64,000 nt of DNA from positions 29,842,522 to 29,906,521 of the forward strand of contig JARCOQ010000006.1 in the NCBI GenBank assembly GCA_029207755.1, written 5' to 3'. Under the pieces are notes generated by a model. The model searched no databases. It saw only the letters and a program-made list of their open reading frames with translations, and was not told where the DNA came from. A program made the translations under genes and the position numbers. Source of the DNA: Chamaea fasciata (lineage: Eukaryota > Chordata > Aves > Passeriformes > Sylviidae). Shown piece by piece: positions 50,731-62,755 of the stretch; within the stretch, counting starts at the first letter, position 1, and every line of letters starts with the position of its first letter.

Positions 50731-50876
50731 GGGTCTCAAAGCACTTTACAGCTGTAAATTATGCAGTGTTATAGATGGTAGGGGGAGAAAGTCAGCAGTT
50801 TGTACATGGAGAAACAAAATTATGGAGGGGACAATATGATGTAACCCATAGTCAGGGGCAGAAGTAGGAAGACAAG
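50731..50876 (+). repeat. probable ancient MIR/L3-like fragment
   Basis: The stretch opens with GTCTCAAAGCACTTTACA, continues with an ACATGGAGAAACAAAATTA block and ends with AGTCAGGGGCAGAAGTAGGA. The order and wording match the widespread amniote core in which CAAAGCACTTTACAA is followed by ATGGGGAAACTGAGGCA and GTCAGTGGCAGAGC. The match is diverged and judged by eye, so the exact family (MIR, L3/CR1-related or another ancient SINE) is open. Confidence 0.45.
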
Positions 50877-53800
50877 AAGATTTTTTTTGATTCATGTATC
50901 TAGATTTTGTGAGCTTCCTAGTCATCCCTTCCAAAATGTATTTTTGTGTAGTTTCAGAAACTGTTCTGCAACTACCAACACTGATATAAATCAATGGTCA
51001 CAGGAAAAGGAATGAGATATTTCTCGAGTAAGATTTCCTACTCTGCTATTGATTTTCTATGTACCTGTATCTTAACATTGGTCGGTAGTTCACTTGTCCT
51101 TTGTAAACTCATAAACTCATGCACTGATGTCCTTGAAAGAACTAGATAAGTGCAAGCAGGTTTCTTTTTGTACTGAAGATGCCAGCTGATAGCTGTTATG
51201 TCTCTATATGCAGGTTCATCTCCTTCATCATGCTCCAGAGGTGATGATTAAGAGCTGCATCCTATAGTTTCAGAAACCAATGGGAGATTTTAGCAACTTT
51301 TGTTGTCTTTTTTTTTCAGACCCTCTGGGTACGAAATAAGAAACAGCTATGGGTGTGCTATACAGGGCTGTTTGTAAAAAATGTTACAGGAAACCTCCTT
51401 GTGGCATACAGAGTGATCTGATTTCTTTTTTTCTGGACACCAGGATGGTACTAATCCCAATGTGTTGATGAATACTTTTACATTTTAGCTAGCTACTATA
51501 GGCCCTGTCACTGCACGTCTCATTTTTGTCCTGGGATGTCTTGGGCAGGACGGAGGGATTGTGCCTCTTCAAGTCATGGGACACGAGTGACTGTCTGAGA
51601 TGTAGTCATCTACACTGTATGCCTCCAAAATTAGGTTACTTCAGCCAGTCCTATTCCTGGATGGTGTAGCTTTCTTTTGAAAAATTGTTTTATCTACAGG
51701 CCTTGGCTGGAGTAGTTAGAATCCCATTTTTGTCCTTAGCTGAAGTCCGAGGGCAAAATCTTTGACAAACACATTAACCGTCTATATCAAACATTGCTTC
51801 ACACAGAATACAAAGAAGTTAAATCTAAACTGACTGACTATACTCCCCATGCTTTATAGCATTTATAATATTGCATTTTTACCAAATAATGATTCAATAA
51901 CCTGAGCTGGCCTGTTGGTTTTATTTTTTTAAAGTTGGACTTTTGTGTGAAGAGCTACTGAAACCTCTCCTTTCTTTCCTCTTTTCTTGTTCTATTAATT
52001 TCTGGGGTATTGCTTCCTTGATCACAGAAATATTTCAAGAAAAACCATGTAGCAGAATTCCCTGGAGTGAATCTTCAGTGAAACCTTCCTGCCCTAGTAA
52101 ACTACACTTCTTAATTAGAAATAAGGCAATCTGTTTTGCTTTCATTAATTTTTCACTCCATCATTTTTTACTCTGGTCTTTATACATCGTACTCTCTGAA
52201 GTTTTCTGTTTTGATGAAGACAAAGAGTATTTCAGTGAAATACTGCAATTTTTTTCTGAAATGTATCCCTGTTCCTCAAGGTTCAAAAATAACTCCCCAC
52301 ATGCTTTTAGACATTCTAATGATCAGTTTGCAGTGTTAATGATATTGGATTTAGAAATGGTCCAAAGAGATAAATATAATGTATGAATGTAATGAGAGTG
52401 GAATTTTGAAAGAGAATTTTAATTATTTTATTATCTCCTAAGAGAACTGAGGAATAACGTCTGTGTTAAAAAGGTTTTGCTAGAAAAAAAGCAGAATCAG
52501 AGTTAAGGATGACTAATGGGTTTCCATTAAGGAAACAATGTCTAAGTTATCATATTTCTTTTCAATAAAGTAAGAATAACTTGGTTCTGTCAAGAGGTAA
52601 GTTACCTTAATAAATTTTCTTTGTTGATTTAAAATCCCTTTCATGAAGTACTGGGTATGCTAAGAACTTCTGGATTCCTCTATTTAAGCAACAGGAATTA
52701 AAAAAGGAGGTAAAGCAGAGATATTTTTATTATGATGCTGTCCAGATTTTCATAGTTGCAGACAGTAAAATTAATATGAAAACATATAATAACTGTAATC
52801 TAAAGAATGACAATTATCTGTCTAGATATGAAAAAATTAATCTTGCTCATTCAAAGAAGCAAGTCACTTTAGACCTCAAATGGAAGTCTTCCTATTGAAT
52901 TCAGTGGTCAATGGGTCAGGCACTTCTTACATTTTCCCCAGCTTCTTTAAATATACAGCATAAATAATCTTTGCTACTTGGAACTGATGAGGAAAATATT
53001 GATCTTGTGACTTCAGGATTAACAAGAATAGAGAGGAACTTCCACAGTCACTGAGACATTGATGGCCTTGACCTCTGCAGGGTTCACTGTATCCTGCTTG
53101 GGGCTATCTCACCCTTTTTGAAACAGATCCTTTTTTCTGATCATTCTTATAAGGTTCATTCTTTTTTGCCATTCTGTCTTTCTTTTTGGCCCTTTTCATT
53201 TCATGTGAACTTCACAACATCGTTAGGTGAAATTTTTAAGGGGATTGGGTGTTAATTCAGAGGGGTTTGAATGCCAAGCTGCTGTGCACATCTCATTTTG
53301 TGTTATGTATTCAGCAGGCAATTTACGTATATTTAAGATGCATAAGATGATAGAATTCAAGTTTCTCTTTTTAGTACCTCACGGAATTTTAATGATTTTT
53401 AATATAAATGTTTGGCAATTGATATATAAAAGCAAAAAATTTTCATATTTCAATGTTTGGCTAGTGTATTTAAAAGCAAATTGTAGTAAAAAGCTAGCAG
53501 GTGGTGAATTAAATGCTATGATTTCTTTGGGTTCTCTGAGAACATGTATTTTCTTAGTAACTGCCAAAAGTTCATTTCATGCCCTTCTCTAGATCCTATA
53601 AGAAGAAACGGTGAAGCCAATTTAAAAATATATATTGCATTTTTGTTGACAGCTTGTGGAATAAGTTTCAAACATACGGGATTCCAAATACTTTTAACAT
53701 CTGTATAATAGAATAGTGCATTGCTTGTATTTGTAGTGGAAACAATCCAGTGGTGCCAGAAATACTGCAGTGATGTTGCTGATAGGACTGTGACTAAATG

Positions 53801-54783
53801 AAAGATGGAAGATAATGCACTGATACATTATCCTAAAAGTGCAGTGAACTCGTGAGTAACTTTTGTTTGAAATTTTGTTGTTGAAATCTGACTCTATTCA
53901 AGAAAATAATGGAATGTATATAAAGAGATTTTTTTTCTCCTGATCTCCCAGTATTTTGGGATGTGCTTTTGAGCTAGAAATGATTGCCCTAGCTCCCTGA
54001 ATGTCTACAGAAAACCAGACAAATGACTATCCAGTAGCCTCAGACTTGCAGCTTTCTCATAAAAAAAGAAGTCCTCTCTGATAGATACACCCGTACCAAG
54101 GCTGACTGCAGCAGATTTAATTTGATCTTTCAAGCACAGATTAAAAATAGTGTTCTTGTTTCAGTTAGAATATTACCACTTAAGCTTCAATACAAAAGGA
54201 CCTTTTTCATCATCCCAGAGCATGCACTCTCAAACATTTTAACTGACAGTGGTTTAGTATTTGCATTATCTTTTCCTGATTGTGGATTTTTCACCAGAGA
54301 CAGATGATAAAAGTTTATGTGAGAGAAGATCTGCAGTAACATCAAGAAAAGGCTTCATATTTTGTATTACTGGGGACTGCAGAAGAAATTGCTGATTGCA
54401 TTAAAAGAAATTGCATTAAAATTTTGTTGAATTTTCCATATGTAAGCATTTTTGCATATTTAGCTGATACTGCTGTTTTGCAAGGAGGCAGACAGCATCA
54501 ATCTTGTTTTAACATTCAAACTAAAGTTGTAGAGTTGTAAAGGATTCTTCCAGTATTCATGGGCCAGGGAAGATAGTCTTTGCATGGATTAATTGTAAAA
54601 TTAAAAATTCATCCTGTCTGTAAGTAGAAGTAAGTGCATAGATGTAAGATCAATTACTTGAAAGAAAATAAGGTATCTAAGGCCAAGCTCTAAATTTATT
54701 TGCATCTCAGATAGATTTGCTAACATCCACTTTGAAATATTTTACATAATTTTTTATTTTGATTAAAGTGGAATAGCCTTCTC
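50877..54783. other. AT-rich non-coding sequence
   Basis: No recognised gene or transposon. A 147-codon open frame at 51943-52386 is the longest one not caused by repeats. It resembles no family I know, lacks flanking gene signals, and is only slightly longer than chance predicts for this composition. Confidence 0.5.
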
Positions 54784-54913
54784 AGGTAAGTGGTTGAGTC
54801 ACCATCCCTGAAAGTATTTAAAAAGCATGGTTTAGTGATGAACTTGGCGGTCTTAGGTTTGTGGTTGGACTCAGTGATCTCAAGGGTCATTTCCAACCTA
54901 AATTATTCTGTGA
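54784..54913 (+). mobile_element. CR1 LINE 3' tail, plus strand
   Basis: The segment begins with GGTTGAGTCACCATCCCTGA, which translates to VESPSLKVFKK, the CR1 ORF2 C-terminus (consensus-like V.SPSLEVFK). It continues with GGTTTGTGGTTGGACTCAGT and ATTTCCAACC and ends in AATTATTCTGTGA, the usual CR1 3' terminal form. Only about 130 bases remain, a severely 5'-truncated copy as is typical of CR1. It is in the opposite orientation to the two other CR1 fragments in the window. Confidence 0.9.
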
Positions 54914-56253
54914 ACGTGGTTTGGGGCTTGAGGATCTCCCCTAACAGTCTTTGCTTTGACAGTGGGTTCATACTGTACTGTGCTGCCCAAGAGGGCCACT
55001 GCCTTCTGTTGTCATGCACAATGAAATGCAGACTGATCAAACTGTGTTGATGTTCTGAGTGTTTGGCAGGATGTTGCAAAATGTGAAACGTGTTCAGTTA
55101 TCTTTGTTGGTTGTCCTTCCTCTTCCTTTCCTATGTGATCAGCTGGATGGATGGGAAATGCATGGAAGTGGCCAATCTGTCTAGAAGGATGGACTGGCTA
55201 AGGCTTGCATGTCACACAGCACTACTATATTTCACATAATTTATCAGGCATAACAATTCCAGTATCTCATATTTGTGAAAAATACTGTACTGAGAGCTAA
55301 AACAGCCCTTATGAAGACTGCTTTCAGAAAATGAAATGTTAATAATTCACCCCTGTCTAATTGTAATTGATCCTTTTATCTGTGGGTTTAATGTCTAGTC
55401 CCATTAATAAAAAATGGTCTATATTAGAAGCATCAAATCTGTTTGAGAAATCATCAGCATGATTGTATGGTTGAATTTTCAGGTCTGCAAAGAACTTTGT
55501 GTGCACAAGTGTATTCTTGTGATCTCTTAGCTTTTAAACCCTTGATCCCAAATCCATTGTATTCGATGATAGAGCCCTCCCAGCCTTCTGCAGAGGCTGA
55601 GGAGTACACTCAGTGTGTTCCTTGTAATCCTTGTTCCTGGCAGAGGTGCCTAAGACAATGGATCCCAGTAAAGATTTTTTCCTGCCTGAACAGAATGTTT
55701 TCTGTACACAAATATACACTCTGTGCCCTTAGTTCTGTCCAGATTATCACTCCATGTGACTGGAATGGTCTACAGCAACAAGTGGAGCAATGCACTAGGA
55801 GTAGGTCTATAGAGCAGAATAATTGATCTTCAGGATCTGACGTTTATGCTACACACATTTCAAAAGTTTTAGATTAAATTAACCTCGGCCTGTTCCATGG
55901 GTGAGAGTATGCTAGGTGCTCTCCCAGACTTCTGTCTCCTCATCTAGTTGCGCTGGAAGGGATCCAGTGCTCTCTGAAACCATTCTATGTACATTCATGT
56001 ACAAACAAGGGTGTGATACATGGAGAGAGAGAGAAATACACATCAAAAGCACGTTCCTGATACCAAAACACTTGCATTTAGCGTTGGCTTGATTTATTTC
56101 TTGACTGAAGACGTAAAGTCTCAAGATTAAAATAGTTGATTAAAAAAATAGCCATTTGATTTTCAGGTTATGAAATTTTATTCAGAATTACTAGACAGTT
56201 ATTTCTGTAATAGTTTCAGATTCTCTTTGATTAGTGTATTTTTGCTACAGGTG

Positions 56254-56318
56254 CTGGCAACATGTATTGTTGGGTGTATGTATTCCCTTTTAATGGAGAA
56301 ATCTAAGCATGTTGCCAG
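56254..56318. repeat. inverted repeat with perfect 11-bp arms
   Basis: CTGGCAACATG at 56254-56264 is the exact reverse complement of CATGTTGCCAG at 56308-56318, with a 43-base spacer. It ends 12 bases before the hairpin at 56331. Confidence 0.85.
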
Positions 56319-56330
56319 ATGGGAGTGCTT

Positions 56331-56376
56331 TTTAAGGCATGCGAGCAGTGAAATCTCACTTCTCACATGCCTTAAA
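56331..56376. repeat. 46-nt strong stem-loop
   Basis: TTTAAGGCATGCGAG (56331-56345) pairs with CTCACATGCCTTAAA (56362-56376) at 14 of 15 positions. Inside it, after a C/T mismatch, AGTGA pairs with TCACT around the four-base loop AATC. On the minus strand the single outer mismatch becomes a G-T wobble, so a minus-strand RNA would pair throughout that arm. It is too short for a normal microRNA precursor. A decayed miniature element or a structured regulatory site are other options. Confidence 0.85.
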
Positions 56377-58806
56377 GGAACTGAGTTTATGGGGATATTG
56401 AGAAGTATTTCTTTTATTAAGATGAAGTTAGTGTTTGTAGTGTGAAGAAGTCGGCTAAGAAATACTCAGTTCAAAACCTTATTATGGAAGTACTGGCCAT
56501 ACTGTTTAACTTTCTTCCTGACCTAAAAAAATTGTGATCCCTTTTCTCAGCTTCCATCTAATCTGACAATAGTGGAGGTATTTCAAACATTCTAAGTCCC
56601 TACAAATTTGTGAAAATGTGACCTTGGGTAGAAGAAGTACCAGCCGTCTGAGTTGGGGAAAGGCTGCAACTGAACCCTCACTGGACAGCATAGAATCCAC
56701 ACTGAGGGAAACCAGGAACCTAGGACTTTATTAGGAATGGGAATAGCCACTCAAGCATAACAAAATGCTTATCAGTTGTTACGTTAAACATGAAAATTTA
56801 ATTTACATTAAGATTTTTCATCTTTTACCATGAAAAACTAAAATTAGGAAGCTGAAATTGAAGCTTTGTATTGCTGAGTATCAGTAGGTTATCTGCTCTC
56901 ATTGATTGAAATGAAAGCAAGAGTATTGCATTTTACTGTTCTGTAACTTCCAGTTTATTTGTTTTTGGTGACTCACTGAAGCAAATAAGCAAGAGAAAGA
57001 CAATGTAGTTCCTGAAGCCATGTGTAAAGAACACTACCAGAAATCAGAAGCTTCAGTGACGCTGTAACTGAAATTTGCAGTTGCTCAGAGATGCTGGTTG
57101 ATGCTATTCCAGGCTTGCTGTTTCTTTTATCTACATATAGCAGCAATGTTCATTTGAAAAGGAGTGTTTACTGCCACCAGCAGTCACTTGACAAACTCTG
57201 CTCTGCATAAATCTCAGAGTCAGTTTTAGGAACAGCAGGTTAAATGTTCACCTTTGTACAGGTGAATGGATAGTACCAATTTTTCAGAACTTGTGCAGTT
57301 GGAAGATGTTTGCATCCTGCTTCTACAAGAATTCCATCCACCAGAAGTTTCTTGCATTGATTTAATTGGGAAATATCTTATTCAGACACCTTTATCTAAT
57401 TTCCGTGACAATTGTTGGCTGCTTTCCCTTACTCATGAAAATAGAAATTCACCAAAAATGTCACCATTGTGACACAGAAATAACAAGAATGACTTCTGGT
57501 TGAAATGACATTGTATGTGCAGCTCGATTTATTAAATGCTCTGAAATGTTGATTTAGAAAGCTGAAAAGTACATCTCCTGTAATAAAGTATGTCCTTACA
57601 ATATAGCATTAAAAGTGCCTGCCCAGTTGGGGAAAATACATTTCTAATAATACCAGGTTGCCTTGTACACACATACCTGTGCATTTTCATTCACAGTACA
57701 GGAACAGATGAAGTGGATTTGTTTAATTTTGCTTTTCCACATAAACTCTCAAGATTTCAACTTTCCCACTCATTTTTTAGAAGTTACCATCTGTAAGGGA
57801 ATTAATTTTTAAGTGTTGTAATTTTATAATTTCTTAGCTACCAGGGGGCTAACATTACAGTTTTTTTAAAATTTGCTGTCTTTCACTAAAATACGATTCC
57901 TCATTTGACTACTGGTCTGAAAATTATGCCCAGGTCTGAATAGATATATTAATATGAGAAAATTGTAACACTCCCTAATGCTTGAAATTGGCATTATTTT
58001 AGTCTGGTTTGGACTGTGTGTCATAAACCTCTCAATGATGATAAGCATCTAGGGGTCCTGATTCTCATGTACCTTATTCTGGTTTTGTACCAGCTCCCTG
58101 GCTGGAGTAGAATAACTTCTGATTTATAGATACCAGATTTATGCCTTCTGTGGTTCATCTTAATTTAGTTAAATTAAAATGAAATTAATCAAAACATGTT
58201 CGGAAATGTTTTATTAGAGTACTACATGCACAGTATTTTACTATATTATGGACAGATATTCTGTGGACATTTGAAATTCCTTCTGATACAGTGTGTGCAT
58301 ACAAGGATATGCAGCTCAGCCAATTTAATCTTACATTGGTTGTAATGAACAAAATTTATCCCTTTACTAACAGTTTTCAAGGTTTTATGTATTTAAGCAA
58401 ATCTCCAGAAGCTGGCAATGCCATTTTTTATTAAGGGCTTATTTTTATTAAGTATCCCATTATCCTTTCAGTAGTTTGTAGGCAAGAATCATTTTCTTCA
58501 CTTTAGTAAACTGATACAGATATTACAATTTCCTGAGGAGCAGAGAAGTATCTTCTTTATTTGAAGTCCCTTGATTAAATAATGTGAGATTCTGCTAAAT
58601 ATTCTTATTTGTAGGCTGAGTGTATTTAAAAGTTAAATGTTGTTTAGGGATTGTCCACTGTTTGTAAACATCAATCCCATCCATACATACTAAGGAAAAA
58701 AACTATGGGCTGGATTGTATGGAGTGTTGTAAAAAGCTGACTTTCCAAAACTCTACCTTGAGTGGTAAGATGATGCACAGCACTGGATGTAATGATGTCT
58801 CCCTAG

Positions 58807-58871
58807 CAAACACCAGAAACATGTATTTTATACATAGGGCATCACAACAAAAGAAAGATAAACTAAAAATG
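58807..58871 (+). other. weak candidate exon with strong donor
   Basis: GATGTCTCCCTAG precedes the segment and GTGAGTAA, close to the donor consensus, follows it. One frame is open for 21 codons after two split bases, reading NTRNMYFIHRASQQKKDKLK. The other two frames are closed. It ends in phase 0, which does not join to the 60254 candidate. I do not recognise it, and chance is likely. Confidence 0.15.
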
Positions 58872-59087
58872 GTGAGTAATTTTTGCTCTCCAATGACAGT
58901 TGTGGCATAAAGTGCTAAATGTCCTTAGGAAAATCTGGCTGTCTAAAATGCAATTGCTACATTCTGTAAAATCCTCAGTGAAACAGTTGAGCTATTTAGT
59001 TGAAGAGAGAGAGCTATGGAAAAATATGAGATTTAGAATAGCTAAAATTTTATAGACTTGACAGACTTCTGTTTGTGTTTAATCCAC

Positions 59088-59142
59088 AGAAATATAAAGT
59101 ATTTTCTTTATATGAATATAAAGAAATATAAAGTATTTTCTT
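59088..59142. repeat. 21-bp direct repeat, 34-bp spacing
   Basis: AGAAATATAAAGTATTTTCTT occurs exactly at 59088-59108 and again at 59122-59142. A recent local duplication of AT-rich sequence. Confidence 0.85.
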
Positions 59143-60143
59143 CCAGTTTTAAAAAACACTTGTAGTGCCTGTATAAAGATAATTATGTTCACTTCATGTT
59201 TTATTCTGTGTTGTGGTTTGTAATTTACTGGAAGGGGTAGGCCTTTGGTTAAGAAACATGTCTGCGGAATGGATATTTGCAGATCTGATATTGCTTCATT
59301 GTCTCAGATTTTTCTATGCTTTATTTCTCCCTAAATCTGTGGAAAAAAAAATTCAGAGTTTTGAAAATGCTAAAAAGTGATACATATTACATGCAGTAAA
59401 TACTGCAGTCCTGTGTCAGATGCTGTGGTCCTTACACCCATTGGATAATCAAGATTTGGAACAGTCATATGCAGATTTTGAGCAATGTAACAAGACTTTT
59501 TTCACTATATAATGTGTTTTAAACTACTAACAGTGTTCCACAGTGCTCAATAGTTGACCTATTATTTTATTTAGCTTAAATCAAGGGTTTAAACCAGCAA
59601 AACTATTTTGCTCATAAATTTTGTTTAATTTAAATATGGGGGTTTTTTTTGTAATTCCATGGAGGTTATTAATTTTGTAGTCATGATTAAAAACTTCCAG
59701 ACAGCAAAATATTAGTGATTAAAATACAACTGTTATACTCTAAAATCTTCAGTGAAACTATGAGTTTTTCCTTAGCTGAAGAGGGAGAATGATAGAGATA
59801 AGATTTAAAACAGTTAACATGTGAAAGACAGACATCCATGTTTTCTAATCTCTAGATATGAATTCAGATACAAGTTTGGTTTTTTACCTGAAAGTGTGAA
59901 GGATAGATAAGCATGTTTTTATCAGTGAATTTGGATTAATTGCTTTCTGATAGTATCTAATACTACTGCTTAAACAATTATGTTTCTATTAAAAACTAGG
60001 TTGTAATCTCAGGTCTTCTATATCCAACTTCGAAAAAAACACATTAGAATGTTTTTTTTCATTTTAATCTTTGAAATCTGTGTTGTAGTAAATGAATTCC
60101 ACAGTCATATAATGGTTATATTTAGAAGTTTTTGTGGTTTTGT

Positions 60144-60154
60144 TTCTTTTTTTT

Positions 60155-60186
<32 letters not shown>
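60144..60186. repeat. poly(T) tract, 30-T core
   Basis: T-rich from 60144 with one C at 60156, then about 30 consecutive T (60157-60186). It lies about 70 bases upstream of the exon candidate at 60254 and is separate from that candidate's own acceptor tract. Confidence 0.9.
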
Positions 60187-60193
<7 letters not shown>

Positions 60194-60253
60194 AAAAGAG
60201 CTATAATCCTTTCTGCTATGTATTTATTTAAGATTTTCCGGTTTTGTCTTCAG

Positions 60254-60422
60254 AAATATTTACTGGTGCTAATTACTATTGTTCTAAATACACATTGGCA
60301 GAAATGGAAGAGTTTTGCCACATGTATGATAATCCAAGAATAAAAAATTATTACCAAATGGTCAGGATGCTTGCAGAGACTGTGAGAACAAGAAGTCTGA
60401 GTCCTCCCCTTGCCTATTCTAG
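60254..60422 (+). other. best candidate coding exon, 169 bp, unrecognised
   Basis: The segment is bounded by TTTTCCGGTTTTGTCTTCAG on the left and by AG/GTCAGT on the right, both acceptable splice sites. Between them one frame is open for 55 codons, after two bases that complete an upstream codon and before two bases of a split Arg/Ser codon. The residues look like a folded protein: SKYTLAEMEEFCHMYDNP, then NYYQMVRMLAETVRTRS, which would form amphipathic helices, then a LSPPLAYSR tail. I cannot name the protein. If real, the window lies within a plus-strand gene with very long introns. No partner exon with a compatible phase is recognised, and open frames of this length are common by chance here, so the case rests on the splice sites and the residue pattern. 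Confidence 0.35.
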
Positions 60423-62071
60423 GTCAGTGATGAACGCCCATTTTTTGTATTTTGGTTGAATGTCCAGAATTTCAGGTTTGCATCTACGATGTAGTCACTG
60501 ATGTTCTCTGGTGAAAATGCAAATCACCTAAGTTTTGTGCAAAAAGAGAATGGGAGAGTCTCTGAGGTCTCAGAAAGGTCCCAGAAGGCTTCCAGGCCTC
60601 CTGAGTATACAGGGAAGTTCATGACGTGGTTAATACCACCCTAAGACTGATCAACCCATGGAGCCTACTCCTACCATCTTTGCTGCAGTTGTGAAAACTC
60701 AGAAGTAAAAGGACCAAGAAAGCAAGAAAGCTTATGAGACTGCAGAAACTCAAAGGAATGTTGAAATATTTACTTTTTTCTTTTCTCCTATCTGCTAAAG
60801 TGGAAAGCCAAAAAACTAAAACTTGTGAAGACAGTTTATCCCGGTCATTTATTAATCAACCAGTGGGGAGATCTTTTTTCCTCGCTTGTATTTTTTAGGG
60901 TTGAAACACACCCTGTATATCTAGCAGACCCCAGAACAGCGGGTTTTAATTAAAGGATTCTGGAACTTTATAAGCAAAGTTAACCCGTTTGTTTGTGCTG
61001 CTGTGATTCAGTTACAAAAGTTAGGACTGGAAATGATGAGCAAGTAGTTAAAGTAACTGCATAATAAAAAGAAATATCTCCATCTTTGTTACTTTAGTGA
61101 ATCAAGGTTATCATAAAGAAAAAATAATTGCATTTAAATCTCAGCTATTACATTTAGGAAATAATCTTACAATAAAAGAGGAGGAAACAGTTAAGAGTTT
61201 GTGATGCAGGTCCAATTTACTGCACAGTTCCTGGAAAACACATTAGGGTTTTCTTAAATTTATATTGAGGCACTTTTTCTTCAACCCCAGAATACAATGT
61301 AGCATGAGAATACTGCTAACTTACATCCTGGGCATTATAAAATTTGGAATCTGCTTGCCACTGCATAATTTCACACAGCAAAAGGAAACCAAGAGGGATT
61401 AATTCAGTCTCTTAAACTCAAAAGGTTGTTCTAAAGGTCCTCTGTCAGCCAGTCTTATTCTTTACCTATGGGTGATCGCTGCAAGAAAAAAACACCTGGC
61501 TACCTTGCTTTCACAGGCCTTTTGATGTTGCACCAATGTGTCCCCATAAAATAGCATGTGTTAAGCAAACAAAATCTAATGTATTAGGATCTGCTAGCCT
61601 TTGTTTTAGGTTATTCATGAGAAAACATGGTAAAAAACCCCAAGTTAATCAACCCTTCCATTCTTTGAAAAGTTTGCTGGTAGCAGGGCTTGTCTTGTCT
61701 GGTTTATAATGTGAACCAGCAATTTCACACTTACTGTTATTTCATCTGCTTAAAACCAGCTGCCACAGACTAATATGAGCTCCATGTAGATAAAAAGGTG
61801 TCCAGATTGGTAGAACCCTTACTTTCCAGTTACTTTACTTCTCAGGCAGAATCCTGAGGCACAGAGTAACCTGAAAACACTTTTCACTGAAACAGCACAT
61901 ATTTTGCTTAAAACAAAAGGTCTATAGGCCATTATAAGCATTATTTCTACTGCTTAGCTGTGAGATCTACACAAGTACTCCTAAAAATCTGGAGTTTTGG
62001 GGTTTTTTTTAGCTGGTTGTCTTGGCAAATAGCTACTAAATTCTACATGAGAGTAGGAAAATGAACTAATT

Positions 62072-62085
62072 TTATATGCATATAA
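62072..62085. repeat. 14-bp palindrome TTATATGCATATAA
   Basis: Perfectly self-complementary and centred on ATGCAT. An ATATGCATAT core also occurs at 21036-21045. It is POU/octamer-like in appearance only. Confidence 0.6.
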
Positions 62086-62633
62086 TATTCAGGGGGCCTA
62101 GTTTTGCCAAATAGCTTTATGTAAAATCCCCTTTTTCCCCCCCAGTATCCATGACAAAGGCAATAAATATTGAAGTCTCTTCTTCATCAATTTTACAGTA
62201 AACTCATCACCGTGTGATAGACTATGCCCTCAGCTTGCTAAACAGTGTATAAGAAAATCAATTCAGGCAGAGCACCAATCCAACAGACCTTGCCTTTTGC
62301 ATATGCATTTGGTCTGATTACTGAATTTGCAGAAGTAACTGAGTTACTGTCTTCATTTGGGTAACAGGAACTCACAGAGTGTGAATATTGCTATATATAT
62401 AGCTATATATACGGCAATTGCTATGTATTGTGTCGTATCTCAGTTCTACTTGAAAAATGTTTGCATGGTATCAGATGCAGAAAATCAAATTAATAAAGGA
62501 AGCTGGTCTGCCTTAGAGCTGCTGAGTTATTTCAGTTATCCTCTGTTAATTTGGAACTTCACACATCTTTTGGACTGGATTTTTATATTACTGGATTAAA
62601 ATGACCTCCCAAACTAAGATCTAGCATGGTTGC

Positions 62634-62663
62634 CATCTCCATAGCAAACATCTCCATAGCAAA
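62634..62663. repeat. tandem duplication of 15 bp
   Basis: CATCTCCATAGCAAA occurs twice head to tail (62634-62648 and 62649-62663), identical in sequence. A recent slippage or duplication event. Confidence 0.9.
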
Positions 62664-62699
62664 CTTGCTAAAACACATTTTCCTCTACAGAGAACATAA

Positions 62700-62755
62700 A
62701 GTAGGTGAGTATTACCCCTACTTTACTGATGAAAGCCTGAAGTGTCTCATAGCTC
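62700..62755 (+). repeat. possible short MIR/L3-like core match
   Basis: GTAGGTGAGTATTACCCCTA followed by CTTTACTGATGAAAGCCTGA resembles the ancient core GTAGGTAAGTATTATTATCC / ATTTTACAGATGGGGAAACT. The match is short and diverged. Confidence 0.3.

Larger units (their letters stand above)
54914..60253. other. AT-rich non-coding sequence
   Basis: No complete gene. It holds a pair of inverted repeats at 56254-56376, a 21-bp direct repeat at 59088-59142, a weak exon candidate at 58807-58871 and a 127-codon open frame at 55443-55826 in a slightly GC-richer patch. That frame has no recognisable motif. Confidence 0.5.

Noticed and set aside
51943..52386. 147-codon open frame, plus strand
   Set aside because: No recognisable motif or flanking gene signals. 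With roughly 6-7% stop triplets per codon position, about one frame of this size can arise by chance in 64 kb on six frames.
56331..56350. TTAAGGCATGCG resembles the start of microRNA miR-124
   Set aside because: The match breaks inside the seed region and the hairpin is only 46 nt with a 4-base loop, unlike the miR-124 precursor.
60144..60186. Poly(T) as the reversed tail of a processed pseudogene
   Set aside because: No gene-like sequence adjoins it on the required side and no flanking target duplication was found.
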